62,726 nucleotides of DNA from Edaphobacter aggregans (GTDB taxonomy: Bacteria > Acidobacteriota > Terriglobia > Terriglobales > Acidobacteriaceae), in assembly GCA_022736715.1 (NCBI GenBank), contig DZDJ01000004.1, positions 1-62,726 on the forward strand. Reading direction: 5' to 3'. A program made the position numbers and the translations under genes. Position 1 is the stretch's first letter. The number at the start of each line of letters is the position of its first letter. Below the pieces are notes generated by a model, which saw only the letters and a list, made by a program, of their open reading frames with translations, did not search any database and had not been told where the DNA came from. This document shows positions 23,872 to 32,705 of this stretch, in pieces.

Positions 23872-25233
23872 TCAATGCGCCAGCGAAAGCAGCAATGTCA
23901 GCAGCAGAGCGACGACGGAGATCAGCGTTTCGCAGACAGACCATGTTTTGATGGTGTCGACCACACTCATGTTGAAGTACTCCTTCACCAGCCAGAAGCC
24001 GCCATCATTTACGTGGGAAAAGACCAGAGAGCCAGCTCCGGTAGCAATGGCCAGCAGCTCCGGCCGCGCACCTGCGATGTGCAGTGCAATGGGCGCAACA
24101 ATGCCGGCAGCAGTCGTCATGGCCACGGTGGAAGAGCCGGTTGCCAGTCGAATCAAGGCTGCGATGAGCCATGCCAGCAGCAAAATGGGAATATGCACAT
24201 GCAGCGCGGCCTGTACGATCGCCTGCGAAACGCCGCTGTCCTGCAGGATGCGGCCAAAGCCGCCGCCCGCGCCCACCAGCAGCGTAACGGTTGCCGTCGG
24301 CGCCAGGCACTCATTGGTGAATTTCAAAATGGATTCGCGGTTGAAGCCGCTCATCTTGCCCAGTGTGACAAAGCTCACCATTACGGCTACGAACAACGCG
24401 ATGTCCGCATTGCCGAGGAAATGCAGCAGCGTGTTCCATGCAGTTTGCGGGTGCGACAGATGATCGGCCCAGCTGCCCACGAGCATCAGCACCACGGGAA
24501 GCAGAATAGTGGCCAGCGTGAGGGCAAATCCCGGAAGCTGGCGCTTCTGCTCGTGATCAAGAAATTGCTCTGCGATGGGGTTGTAGCTGTCGAGGTGGAT
24601 GCGTGGCGCAATCCACTTGGCATAGATGGGTCCGGCGATCATGGCTGTGGGAACACCAACCAGCAGCGCGTCGAAGATGGTGCGGCCGACATCGGCATGA
24701 AAGATGGCCACGGCCATCATGGCAGCCGGATGCGGAGGCACCAGTCCATGGACTACTGAAATGCCAGCCAGCATGGGCAGGCCCACCAGCACCAGCGACG
24801 TGCCGGTGCGTTTGGCCACGGTGAAGACGATAGGAATGAGCAGCACAAAGCCAACTTCAAAAAAGACCGGCAGGCCAACCACCAGCGCAATCAGCATCAT
24901 GGCCCAGTGCACGCGGCGCTCGCCAAACAGGCCAATCAGCGTGAGCGCAATGCGTTCGGCGCCGCCAGACTCGGCCATCATCTTGCCGAGCATGGTGCCC
25001 AGCGCCACCACAATGGCGATGTGTCCCAGCGTGCCGCCCAGCCCGGCCTCAAAGGATTTGATGATCGCATCCGGCCTCATGCCGGTGACGGCGGCCAGCG
25101 CCAGCGAGGTGAGAAACAACACGATGAAGGGATTGAGCTTGAAGACGGCGATCAGCAGAATGAGCATAAAGACGGCGCCAACTGCGGCGGCCAGCAGAAA
25201 CATGCCATGGCTATCAAGGGCAAACGTGTGCAC
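23872..25233 (-). CDS. gntP: GntP-family gluconate/organic-acid permease
   Basis: Inner-membrane proton symporter of the GntP family, which imports gluconate, idonate, D-serine or related acids. The 453-residue protein is almost entirely hydrophobic, with about 12-14 spans. It carries family blocks such as LNPFIVLFLTSLALA near residue 33, GLPVFFEVGFVLLIPIVF near 119 and PPHPAAMMAV near 157. The C-terminal half has AATGSSTVAMTTAAG-like and HVNDGGFWLVKEYF motifs, typical of GntP. The start is GTG with GGAGAAA upstream. It follows ridA by 54 bp on the same strand, probably one transcript. Such ridA-gntP pairs often lie with D-amino-acid or sugar-acid enzymes; none is adjacent here, so the substrate stays open. 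Confidence 0.92.
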   Translation of the reverse strand: MHTFALDSHGMFLLAAAVGAVFMLILLIAVFKLNPFIVLFLTSLALAAVTGMRPDAIIKSFEAGLGGTLGHIAIVVALGTMLGKMMAESGGAERIALTLIGLFGERRVHWAMMLIALVVGLPVFFEVGFVLLIPIVFTVAKRTGTSLVLVGLPMLAGISVVHGLVPPHPAAMMAVAIFHADVGRTIFDALLVGVPTAMIAGPIYAKWIAPRIHLDSYNPIAEQFLDHEQKRQLPGFALTLATILLPVVLMLVGSWADHLSHPQTAWNTLLHFLGNADIALFVAVMVSFVTLGKMSGFNRESILKFTNECLAPTATVTLLVGAGGGFGRILQDSGVSQAIVQAALHVHIPILLLAWLIAALIRLATGSSTVAMTTAAGIVAPIALHIAGARPELLAIATGAGSLVFSHVNDGGFWLVKEYFNMSVVDTIKTWSVCETLISVVALLLTLLLSLAH

Positions 25234-25287
25234 GTGGGCAATTTCTCCGTGAAAGTTGCTGGTACGTGTTGGTTGCGCTCCGGCGCG

Positions 25288-25680
25288 TCAGCGTGCGGGA
25301 GCTTTGTAGGCGATGCAATCAATCTCCACCTTGCAGTCCACCACCATGCTGGAGACCACACAGGCGCGCGCTGGCGGATGCTCGCCAAAGTATTCGCGGA
25401 AGACGGCATTGAAGGACTGGAAGTCGCGCGGATCGTCGAGCCACACGCCGCAGCGCACCACATGCTCCGCACCGTATCCGGCTTCGTGCAGGATCGCGAG
25501 CAGGTTGCGAATGGCCTGGTGCGATTGTGTGACGATGTTGCCTTCCACCACTTCGCCGTTCAGCATCGGCACCTGTCCGGACACGTACAGCCAGCCGTCG
25601 GCCTGCGCGGCACGCGCAAAGGGAAGGTGCTGCCCGCCGGTTCCTTTGCCACCCTCCACGCCATAGCGTTGAATGCTCAT
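25288..25680 (-). CDS. RidA/YjgF/YER057c family protein
   Basis: RidA proteins hydrolyse reactive enamine/imine intermediates; relatives act in catabolic pathways. The 130-residue trimer-forming fold is clear. Features are LPFARAAQADGWLYVSGQ near residue 20, IRNLLAILHEAGYGAEHVV near 57 and PARACVVSSMVVDCKVEIDCIAY at the end. The arginine that binds the carboxylate (R104 in PARA) and the late glutamate of VEID are present. A GGAG ribosome binding site lies 9 bp before the ATG. It is first of the ridA-gntP pair and is transcribed away from the amidase gene. A palindrome lies in the shared spacer. Confidence 0.92.
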   Translation of the reverse strand: MSIQRYGVEGGKGTGGQHLPFARAAQADGWLYVSGQVPMLNGEVVEGNIVTQSHQAIRNLLAILHEAGYGAEHVVRCGVWLDDPRDFQSFNAVFREYFGEHPPARACVVSSMVVDCKVEIDCIAYKAPAR

Positions 25681-25775
25681 CGTTGTCTTCTCCGATTTTT
25701 TTGAAAATACAGGAATTCAAATTGCCGGGTTGATGCAGAGGCCTCTGGCGGCGCTTCCTTTTTGTGCGCTGTGCG

Positions 25776-25804
25776 TTGGCACTGCAAGTGCCTTCATCAT
25801 AAAT
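25776..25804 (+). promoter_or_regulatory. Candidate promoter with overlapping palindromic operator
   Basis: In the spacer between divergent ridA and the amidase gene, the palindrome GGCACTGCAAGTGCC (25778-25792) overlaps TTGGCA (25776-25781). After 17 bp comes ATAAAT, a loose -10. A regulator bound to the dyad would block this promoter. The promoter match is modest, so this is a suggestion. Confidence 0.35.
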
Positions 25805-25895
25805 GCAGGGAATGGTCCTGCCAGTCTGGGCGCGGCGGCCTTTGCCGAAGTATAGTAGACAAAACATATTCCTTTCTTCGGAAGTGAGCACAGAT

Positions 25896-27764
25896 ATGTC
25901 ACTGGATCGCCGCCGTTTTCTGTCTGCCTGTTCCGGCCTTGGCATTGCCGGCACACTCATGCCGGGCGCACTTTACACCCTTGCGGCGCAGGCGCAGCAA
26001 AGTTCTGCCACGGCGGAGAGCAATGCCGCAATCACGCTGGAGATGATTGATGCGGCCGCCGGCATCGCCGGGCTGCACTTTACGGATGAGCAGAAGCAGA
26101 GGATGCTGGCGGGGCTGAACGAGCAGCGGCATTCCGTCGAAGCAATCCGCGAATTGCATTTGCAGAACAGCGTTCCGCCTGCATTTATCTTTGATCCGGT
26201 GCCGCCGGGCATGACCCTGGATACGGAAAAGAAACCTATGCGCATCAGCGCGGCTCCTGCGGTTGCATCGTCCGCGGTCCCGAAAAATCCTGAGGATGTG
26301 GCCTTTTATACGGTGCGCGAATTGGCCGAGCTGGTGCGCACTAAAAAAATATCTTCAGTCGATCTGACGCAGATGTATCTTGCGCGGTTGAAGCGGTATG
26401 ATCCGATGCTGCACTGTGTGATCACGCTTACAGAGAAACGCGCCTACGCCCAGGCGAAGCAGGCAGATGCGGAAATTGCTGCGGGCAAATATCGCGGGCC
26501 GCTGCATGGGCTGCCCTGGGGTGCAAAGGATCTGCTGGCCGTGAAAGGCCATCCCACCACCTGGGGCGCAGGCGGGTTTGAAAAGCAGCAGTTCGACTAC
26601 GATGCCACCGTGGTGCAGCGGTTGGATGCAGCCGGAGCGGTGTTGATTGCTAAGCTCTCGCTGGGTGCGCTGGCCTCTGGCGATTGGTGGTTTGGCGGGC
26701 GCACGCGCAATCCCTGGAACCTGTCGCAGGGGTCGAGCGGATCGTCGGCGGGGCCGGCATCTGCCACCGCAGCGGGCTGCGTGGCCTTCTCTATCGGTTC
26801 GGAGACGCTCGGCTCCATCTCCTCACCTTCAACGCGGTGCGGCGATACGGGCTTGCGGCCAACATTTGGTTTTGTCCCGCGCACGGGAGCCATGGCTTTG
26901 AGCTGGACGATGGACAAGCTGGGCCCAATCTGCCGCGCAGTGGAAGACTGCGCGATTGTGATGAGCGCAATCTATGGGCCGGATGGCCACGACCTGACCG
27001 TGCGCGATGCGGCCTTCAACTGGGACGCGGATTTTGATTGGCGCAGTTTGAAGATCGGCCATGTGAAAGACGCTTTTGGCCCGCCGCGTCCATTGTCGGC
27101 AGCAGTGCCCCCACCCAACATGACTGCGGAAGAAAAGCAGAAGTGGGAGAGGCAACAGGCCCAGCGTGTTGCAGATTTTGCGCGTCGCGTTTACGACCAT
27201 CAATATGATGTGGCCACGTTGGAAGCACTGCATCGAATGGGCGTGCAGATGATTCCGCTGGATCTGCCGCAGTTTCCCTTTGGTGCAATTGAGCCGGTGC
27301 TGGAAGCCGAAGCCGCTGCTGCGTTTGACGAACTCACGCTCACCGGCCGCGACGCCTTGCTCACGCGGCAGGGAGTGGAGGACTGGCCGAACATCTTCCG
27401 CGTTGCGCGATTCTATTCCGCGGTGGACTACATCCAGGCGCAGCGCGCGCGCACGCTGGCCATGGCGCATATGCAGAATCTCTTCTCGCAGGTGGACGTG
27501 ATCGTGACGCCAACGCCGGGCATGCAGTTGACGATTACGAATCTCACCGGACACCCCGCCGTGATTCTGCCCAACGGATTTCGCGGCGCCGACGCGCCCA
27601 GGCAGCCATCCGTGGATACGGGCGATGACGACAACATCGGCGGACCGGGCACTCCGGTGAGCATCACCTTTTTAGGGCGGCTCTACTCCGATGCGCGTCT
27701 GGCTGCCTTTGCCAGAGCGTATCAGGATGCGACGGGCTTCCAGAAGCTGCATCCGAAGCTGTGA
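25896..27764 (+). CDS. Tat-exported amidase (amidase-signature family)
   Basis: Amidase-signature serine hydrolase cleaving C-N bonds; specificity unknown. The 622-residue product starts with a twin-arginine signal (MSLDRRRFLSACSGLGIAG), so it is exported folded. About 100 residues of linker precede the catalytic domain. The Lys of GAKDLL, the cis-Ser in the GSSGSSAGPASA glycine/serine stretch, and the nucleophile Ser in GSETLGSISSPS form the family's Ser-cisSer-Lys triad. A C-terminal block has VDVIVTPTPG and GHPAVILPNGF. The ATG at 25896 is chosen because it sets the RR motif at the N-terminus. It is divergent from ridA-gntP. MITE copy 3 lies downstream. Confidence 0.9.
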   Translation: MSLDRRRFLSACSGLGIAGTLMPGALYTLAAQAQQSSATAESNAAITLEMIDAAAGIAGLHFTDEQKQRMLAGLNEQRHSVEAIRELHLQNSVPPAFIFDPVPPGMTLDTEKKPMRISAAPAVASSAVPKNPEDVAFYTVRELAELVRTKKISSVDLTQMYLARLKRYDPMLHCVITLTEKRAYAQAKQADAEIAAGKYRGPLHGLPWGAKDLLAVKGHPTTWGAGGFEKQQFDYDATVVQRLDAAGAVLIAKLSLGALASGDWWFGGRTRNPWNLSQGSSGSSAGPASATAAGCVAFSIGSETLGSISSPSTRCGDTGLRPTFGFVPRTGAMALSWTMDKLGPICRAVEDCAIVMSAIYGPDGHDLTVRDAAFNWDADFDWRSLKIGHVKDAFGPPRPLSAAVPPPNMTAEEKQKWERQQAQRVADFARRVYDHQYDVATLEALHRMGVQMIPLDLPQFPFGAIEPVLEAEAAAAFDELTLTGRDALLTRQGVEDWPNIFRVARFYSAVDYIQAQRARTLAMAHMQNLFSQVDVIVTPTPGMQLTITNLTGHPAVILPNGFRGADAPRQPSVDTGDDDNIGGPGTPVSITFLGRLYSDARLAAFARAYQDATGFQKLHPKL

Positions 27765-27802
27765 AGCCGGCTGTTCTGGAATAAATCCGGGTGCCGCGCG
27801 AT

Positions 27803-27911
27803 CCAGGTCTTGCGGCTAGAGAGAACGTGATGCCTTGAAATGGCTTTTTTCTCAAAAAAAAGCCATCTTGCATATTCTTGGAAACTCCACGAAAACTGGA
27901 GAACCGCTATA
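27803..27911 (-). mobile_element. MITE-like element, copy 3 (one end decayed)
   Basis: Read on the minus strand, it begins at 27911 with TATAGCGGTTCTCCAGTT, identical to the left end of copy 2. It continues through CGTGGAGTTTCC, GCAAGATGGC, the central GGCTTTTTT.../AAAAAAGCC hairpin, GCCATTTCA and GCATCACGT. The other terminal repeat, near 27803, has diverged. It lies between convergent genes and is inverted relative to copies 1 and 2. Confidence 0.7.
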
Positions 27912-27921
27912 AGGCCTGGGG

Positions 27922-28662
27922 TTACATGGAGTGTGTGTTCACTGTCCAGCGATAGAGGCTGCAGACTTCATCGCCCGTCGTGGCATACTCGCCTTTGGCA
28001 TCGCGTCGAATGGTGACTACATCGGCCGCAGCATCCTCTGACGAAAGCACAACAGAGCCACTCCAGAGCTCTTCAAAACCAGCGTGTCTGCGGAAGACGG
28101 CCTGCTGCTCGTGGTTAACGTAGAGCACGTCCAGCAGACGCGGCCGCGTGGCAAAGTGCTTTTCAATGCGGCGAATCAGTTGCCGCAGCACCACCGGGCC
28201 GAACGGATTGAAGAGATAGACGAGACACGGCGTATCGGGAAATTCCAGTTCGGCAATGTCGCCCTGCAGAAGCTGCATCGGCGTGCGTGCACGGCCCAGC
28301 GTTTGCCAGCGTTCCAGGTTGCGCTCGGCCACGGCCACCAGCTCCGGGTTCAGCTCAATGCCGACGACGTTGCGGAACTCCATCTCAGAGGCCAGCAGCA
28401 TGGCCCGGCCTTTGCCAGCGCCGATGTCGAGAAAAGTGTAATCGTGTGGCGGCCGCGGCGGCAGCGTTTGACGCCATCGCTCCACCAGTTGGCGAAAGAC
28501 GGAAGGCGCCGTGCCGTGATAGGCCGTAATGTGCTTGTCCTGCCGATGCCCAACCCCCAGCCGCCGCCCCGGAATCAATCCGTCGGTGTCAGTGCCATGG
28601 GCCGCGTCGAAGGGGTGGGGAGGGAAGTGCGTTGGTTTGCGAATGGAAATACGTTTGGCCAT
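27922..28662 (-). CDS. Class I SAM-dependent methyltransferase
   Basis: A 246-residue Rossmann-fold methyltransferase. Motif I is FLDIGAGKGRAMLLAS near residues 75-90, with the acidic end of strand 2 in VVGIELNPEL near 100. LLQGDIAEL near 133 fits motif III, and PCLVYLFNPFGP near 145 fits motif IV with an NPF rather than NPP/DPPY catalytic loop. A substrate cannot be inferred. There is no signal peptide. The N-terminal basic segment AKRISIRKPTHF precedes the fold. It is divergent from the PEGA-domain gene on its right and convergent with the amidase. Confidence 0.82.
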   Translation of the reverse strand: MAKRISIRKPTHFPPHPFDAAHGTDTDGLIPGRRLGVGHRQDKHITAYHGTAPSVFRQLVERWRQTLPPRPPHDYTFLDIGAGKGRAMLLASEMEFRNVVGIELNPELVAVAERNLERWQTLGRARTPMQLLQGDIAELEFPDTPCLVYLFNPFGPVVLRQLIRRIEKHFATRPRLLDVLYVNHEQQAVFRRHAGFEELWSGSVVLSSEDAAADVVTIRRDAKGEYATTGDEVCSLYRWTVNTHSM

Positions 28663-28799
28663 CTTGTATTCGTTAACTTACTTGAAATCTCGCGCAAAGG
28701 TATTCTGCGGAAACTTATTCCAGTTTTCTACTTGTCTTCGAATAAAAATCGTTGTTTAACTATATGTCACACAAAAAGCGGCCTCAGAAAGGTTTGAAA

Positions 28800-29552
28800 A
28801 TGAAGCAAGTTTTGATTGCTATGCTCGCGCTTCTGGTCTGCGTTGGGACTAAGGTGCAGGCCCAGACGCCACAAACTACTCCGAACACAGCGCAGAACTC
28901 CGTGGCCGTTGCAGGCGGAGAAAAACCACGCATCTACGTCACGGATAGTGATTCTTGGTCCGTATCCAGTGGGGCCGGTGGCGATGGTTCGGGGTTTGGT
29001 GCGTCGTCCTCTGGTGGTGCCCGTCCGCAGACAGCGGAAATCGTAAAAACATTCAATGAGCGTTGTCCGCAGGTGCTGGTCAATGATCGCCTTGCAGCCA
29101 GCAATTATGTAGTGGAATTGGACCATGAAGGTGGAAAAAGCTTTTGGGCGCACAAAGATAAGGTAGCGGTCTTTGTGCAGCAAACAGGCAATTCCATCTA
29201 TAGCAAATCGACCCTGTCGGTGGGGAATTCTGTGCAGGGAGCATGCCAGGCGATTCTGGCCCATTGGGCTACGCATGCAAAGGAACTCATAGCTGCTGCC
29301 GCGACCGCTCAGCCAGAATCCACAGTATCGAATGCGCCAGTGAAGACGAAGCTCACAATCACTTCGAATCCGAGTGGGGCAGATATTGAGATCAACGGTG
29401 CGTTTGTTGGTGACACTCCGTCGACGATCGATGTGAGCGCCGGTATGCAGCAGATCGTGGTGTCCAGGAGTGGCTATGCTGCATGGACGCGGAATCTGAA
29501 GACCACGGGCGGGACGGTTACTCTGAATGCGGATCTGACCGCTTCAAAATAA
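28800..29552 (+). CDS. Exported PEGA-domain protein
   Basis: A secreted or periplasmic protein of 250 residues. The signal peptide spans residues about 1-22 (MKQVLIAMLALLVCVGTKVQA). A Ser/Gly-rich linker follows (SVSSGAGGDGSGFGASSSGG, about 55-75). The middle domain has one Cys pair (CPQVLVNDRL, VQGACQAIL). The C-terminal PEGA beta-domain has LTITSNPSGADIEINGAFVG and TPSTIDVSAGMQQIVVSRSGY. PEGA domains are surface-associated in many acidobacterial proteins; function unknown. ATG 28800 is chosen for the signal peptide. An in-frame start 48 bp upstream adds a basic extension. A bidirectional terminator follows. Confidence 0.85.
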   Translation: MKQVLIAMLALLVCVGTKVQAQTPQTTPNTAQNSVAVAGGEKPRIYVTDSDSWSVSSGAGGDGSGFGASSSGGARPQTAEIVKTFNERCPQVLVNDRLAASNYVVELDHEGGKSFWAHKDKVAVFVQQTGNSIYSKSTLSVGNSVQGACQAILAHWATHAKELIAAAATAQPESTVSNAPVKTKLTITSNPSGADIEINGAFVGDTPSTIDVSAGMQQIVVSRSGYAAWTRNLKTTGGTVTLNADLTASK

Positions 29553-29573
29553 GCACTGTAAAAATAGCCATGC

Positions 29574-29610
29574 AACACAAAGCGCGATCCACTGGATCGC
29601 GCTTTGTGTT
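29574..29610. terminator. Bidirectional terminator between PEGA gene and gyrA
   Basis: AACACAAAGCGCGATCC pairs perfectly with GGATCGCGCTTTGTGTT across an ACT loop. The stem lies between two convergent genes and ends in TTTGTGTT on both strands. Confidence 0.8.
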
Positions 29611-29642
29611 AATGCAAAAGAAATGTAGTTGAGCTTCAACTC

Positions 29643-32288
29643 TTACTGCAACAGCGTGGGCTCGCCGTTTTCCTTTTCATCCGGCGGAATCACCACGGCA
29701 GCGGCGACTTTGTCCTCCGCTTCCAGGTTCACCAGCTTCACTCCTTGTGTGGAGCGGCCGGCGGCGCGGATGCTGTTCGTGTCGATGCGGATGATCTTGC
29801 CATACTGGCTGATGACCATCAGCTCGCTGGTTTCGTCCACTAGCTGGATGGAAGAGACCTTGCCATTGCGCGTAGTGGTCTTTACATTGATGACGCCCTT
29901 GCCGCCGCGCGTCTGCAGACGATACTCGTCCACGTCCGTGCGTTTGCCAAAGCCCTGCTCGGTAACCGAGAGGATGAGACAGGCACAGTTTGAGCCATCG
30001 GCCGTCTGCTTCTTGTCCGCCGGAGTTACGGCCGCGCCCACCACGTAGTCATTCTTCTTCAGTTCAATGCCGCGCACGCCCCGGGCCGGGCGGCCCATGC
30101 TGCGCACGTCATTTTCGTCGAAGCGGATGGCCAGGCCTTCATGCGTGGCCAGGAAGATGATCTGCTTGCCGTCAGTGATCCGTGCCGCGATCAGGTCATC
30201 GTCCTCATCAATGCCAATGGCAATAATGCCGCGCGCCATCACGTTGCTGAAGTCCTTCAGCGGAGTGCGTTTTACCGTGCCGTTGCGCGTGGCGAAGAAG
30301 ATGAACTTGCCTTCGTCCTCCAGGTTGCGCACCGGCAGAATGGTGCGGACGTTTTCTCCTGGCTGCAGATCCAGCAGGCTCTGCATGGACTTGCCTTTGC
30401 CGGTAACGCCGACATCGGGAATGTTGTAGACCTTGAGCCAGTAGACGCGGCCCTTGTTGGTGAAGCAGAGCAGATAGGCGTGCGTCGAGTCGACAATGAG
30501 CTGCGAGACGAAGTCCTCTTCCCGCGTCTTCATGCCGATGCGGCCCGTGCCGCCGCGGCGCTGCTGGCGATAGGTGCTGATCGGTGTCCGCTTCAGATAG
30601 CCGGTGTGCGAAACCGTGACGGCCACCTGCTCGTCGGCAATCAGGTCCTCCAGCGTCAGCTCCGTGGACTCGTCCAGAATCTCCGTGCGGCGGGCATCGC
30701 CGTACTTGTCGCGTACCTCTTCGAGCTCTTTCACGATCACCTTGCGCAGCTTCTTTTCGCTGGCCAGGATGGACTCGTACTCGGCGATGTTGTCGCGGAC
30801 GATTGCCAGTTCCTTCAGCAGTTCGTCAATCGAGAGCTGGGTGAGGCGATAGAGCTGCAGTTCCAGGATGGCGTCAATCTGGCGATAGCTCAGGACCAGC
30901 GTTGGCGTCATCAGCGTGGCTGCGTCAATGCCATACTTGCCGGCATTCAACGTGACGCCCTTCAACTCCGCGCCACTGAGCTGGATGCTCTTGCCGGAGA
31001 AGTACTGGAACAGATTCTCGCGGGCATCGGTGCGGCTGGACGATCCGCGAATGATCTTGATGACCGAGTCGAGATGGTCCAGCGCAATCTGGTAGCCCAG
31101 CAGGATGTGCTCGCGGTCGCGCGCCTTCTGCAACAGGAAGGCCGTGCGGCGGCGGACCACCTCGACGCGGTGGTCGATGAAGTGATGGATGGCATCGGGC
31201 AGGCTTAGTTCCCGCGGCTGGCCGTTGACCACCGCAAGAAAGATCATGCTGAAGCTTTCCTGCATCTGCGTGTGCTTGTAGAGCTGGTTGAGCACAATCT
31301 GCGACTCGGCTCCGCGCTTCAGCTCAATCACAATGCGCATACCATCGCGGTCGCTCTCGTCCCGCACATCGCTGATTTCGTCGATGGTTTTTTCATTGAC
31401 GAGGTCAGCTATTTTCTCAATGAGTCTGGACTTGTTGACCTGGTACGGAATCTCGGTGACGATGATTGCCTGGCGGCCCTGCGTGATGTTTTCAATGGCG
31501 CATTTGGCGCGCATCATAAAGCGGCCACGGCCGGTCTTGTAGGCATTGGCAATGCCGCTGCGGCCATAGATGAAGCCGCCGGTCGGGAAGTCCGGTCCCT
31601 GCACATGCTTCATCACTTCGATCAGCCCACCCTGCGGATTGTTCACCAGCTCAATGGCGGCGTTCACCACTTCCGTCAGGTTGTGCGGCGGAATGTTGGT
31701 CGCCATGCCGACGGCGATGCCGTTGGAGCCGTTCACGATCAGGTTAGGAATGCGCGTCGGCAGCACGACCGGCTCGAAGGTGCTTTCATCGTAGTTCGGC
31801 GTAAAGTCCACCGTGTCCAGATCGATGTCGGCCAGCAGTTCTCCGGCAATGCGCGTCATGCGCGATTCGGTGTAACGCATGGCGGCCGGTGGATCGCCAT
31901 CGACCGAGCCGAAGTTGCCCTGGCCATCGACCATGGGATAACGCATGCTGAAGGGCTGTGCCAGTCGCACCAGCGTGTCGTAAATGGCCGAGTCGCCGTG
32001 CGGATGGTACTGGCCCATGGCCTGGCCCACCACCTTGGCGCACTTGGTGTACTTCTTGTTGTGCTGCAATCCCATTTCCTGCATGGTGTACAGGATGCGG
32101 CGATGCACTGGCTTCAGGCCGTCGCGCACATCCGGCAACGCGCGCCCGATAATGACCGACATGGAGTAGTCAAGATACGAACGGCGCATCTCCTCTTCGA
32201 TATTGATCGGGACAAAGTTCGTACCGCTGCCATCGGAGTTGTTGCCGTTGCTGCCAAGGGGGAGCTGAGGGTTCTGTTCGTCTGCCAT
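29643..32288 (-). CDS. gyrA: DNA gyrase subunit A
   Basis: Breakage-reunion subunit of DNA gyrase, 881 residues. The catalytic tyrosine is Y139 in AMRYTES. The quinolone-resistance region, [11 protein letters not shown], has Ser100 and Asp104, the susceptible residues. The GyrA box QQRRGGTG near residue 572 marks it as gyrase rather than topoisomerase IV and starts the C-terminal DNA-wrapping beta-pinwheel. The N-terminus has an extra poly-polar stretch ([10 protein letters not shown]) before [11 protein letters not shown]. gyrB is not adjacent. The ATG is followed by MADEQNP. Confidence 0.97.
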   Translation of the reverse strand: MADEQNPQLPLGSNGNNSDGSGTNFVPINIEEEMRRSYLDYSMSVIIGRALPDVRDGLKPVHRRILYTMQEMGLQHNKKYTKCAKVVGQAMGQYHPHGDSAIYDTLVRLAQPFSMRYPMVDGQGNFGSVDGDPPAAMRYTESRMTRIAGELLADIDLDTVDFTPNYDESTFEPVVLPTRIPNLIVNGSNGIAVGMATNIPPHNLTEVVNAAIELVNNPQGGLIEVMKHVQGPDFPTGGFIYGRSGIANAYKTGRGRFMMRAKCAIENITQGRQAIIVTEIPYQVNKSRLIEKIADLVNEKTIDEISDVRDESDRDGMRIVIELKRGAESQIVLNQLYKHTQMQESFSMIFLAVVNGQPRELSLPDAIHHFIDHRVEVVRRRTAFLLQKARDREHILLGYQIALDHLDSVIKIIRGSSSRTDARENLFQYFSGKSIQLSGAELKGVTLNAGKYGIDAATLMTPTLVLSYRQIDAILELQLYRLTQLSIDELLKELAIVRDNIAEYESILASEKKLRKVIVKELEEVRDKYGDARRTEILDESTELTLEDLIADEQVAVTVSHTGYLKRTPISTYRQQRRGGTGRIGMKTREEDFVSQLIVDSTHAYLLCFTNKGRVYWLKVYNIPDVGVTGKGKSMQSLLDLQPGENVRTILPVRNLEDEGKFIFFATRNGTVKRTPLKDFSNVMARGIIAIGIDEDDDLIAARITDGKQIIFLATHEGLAIRFDENDVRSMGRPARGVRGIELKKNDYVVGAAVTPADKKQTADGSNCACLILSVTEQGFGKRTDVDEYRLQTRGGKGVINVKTTTRNGKVSSIQLVDETSELMVISQYGKIIRIDTNSIRAAGRSTQGVKLVNLEAEDKVAAAVVIPPDEKENGEPTLLQ

Positions 32289-32384
32289 AACTTAGTAACT
32301 CTATGATAAACAATTAGTTAGCGTACAGCAAGGAGATTGCGCGCCGCTAAGTTCCGTGTTGCGAGTCACTTGGGAGACGGCCGG

Positions 32385-32702
32385 ATTTTGGCTCTGCGAA
32401 GACCCGCCACACGGCCCGTTTTTGTGCTTTCCGGTGGCTTTGTATGCACAGGCTTCGACGATCACGGCGAGCCGGCGCTGCATCTGTTTCCGCACCGCAG
32501 ATGGGAAGGCATGCAAGGCGCGGAGGTCACGGTATGGTGCCGTCGCAACCAGAAGAGCGTGGAGTTTTTCCTGAACGGCAAGAGCCCCGGCTTGCAGAGC
32601 GTAGAGGAGACGGCCACCGTCACCGTTGCCTGCGAAGTGGCTACGCCGCGACCCTCAGTGGGGCCATCGGTGGGGCCGTCTGTAACTTCTTCGGACGAGT
32701 AG
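32385..32702 (+). pseudogene. Remnant of a GH2 beta-galactosidase (C-terminal part)
   Basis: The translated fragment contains LSGGFVCTGFDDHGEP, which matches the conserved SGGFVWTGFDYRGEP of family GH2 beta-galactosidases. It jumps directly into ALHLFPHRRWEGMQGAEVTV and VEFFLNGKSPG, which match the LHLFPHWNWxG / VELFLNGxSLG block of the DUF4982 region that normally lies tens of residues later. About 40-50 residues are therefore missing by an in-frame deletion. The key Trp of FVWTG is Cys, and downstream sequence drifts out of frame. The N-terminal catalytic domains are absent. It is a decayed gene, wedged between gyrA and a membrane-protein gene. Confidence 0.7.
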
Positions 32703-32705
32703 ACC

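Noticed and set aside
30141..31208. A 355-codon plus-strand open frame opposite gyrA
   Set aside because: Antisense shadow of a canonical gyrA.
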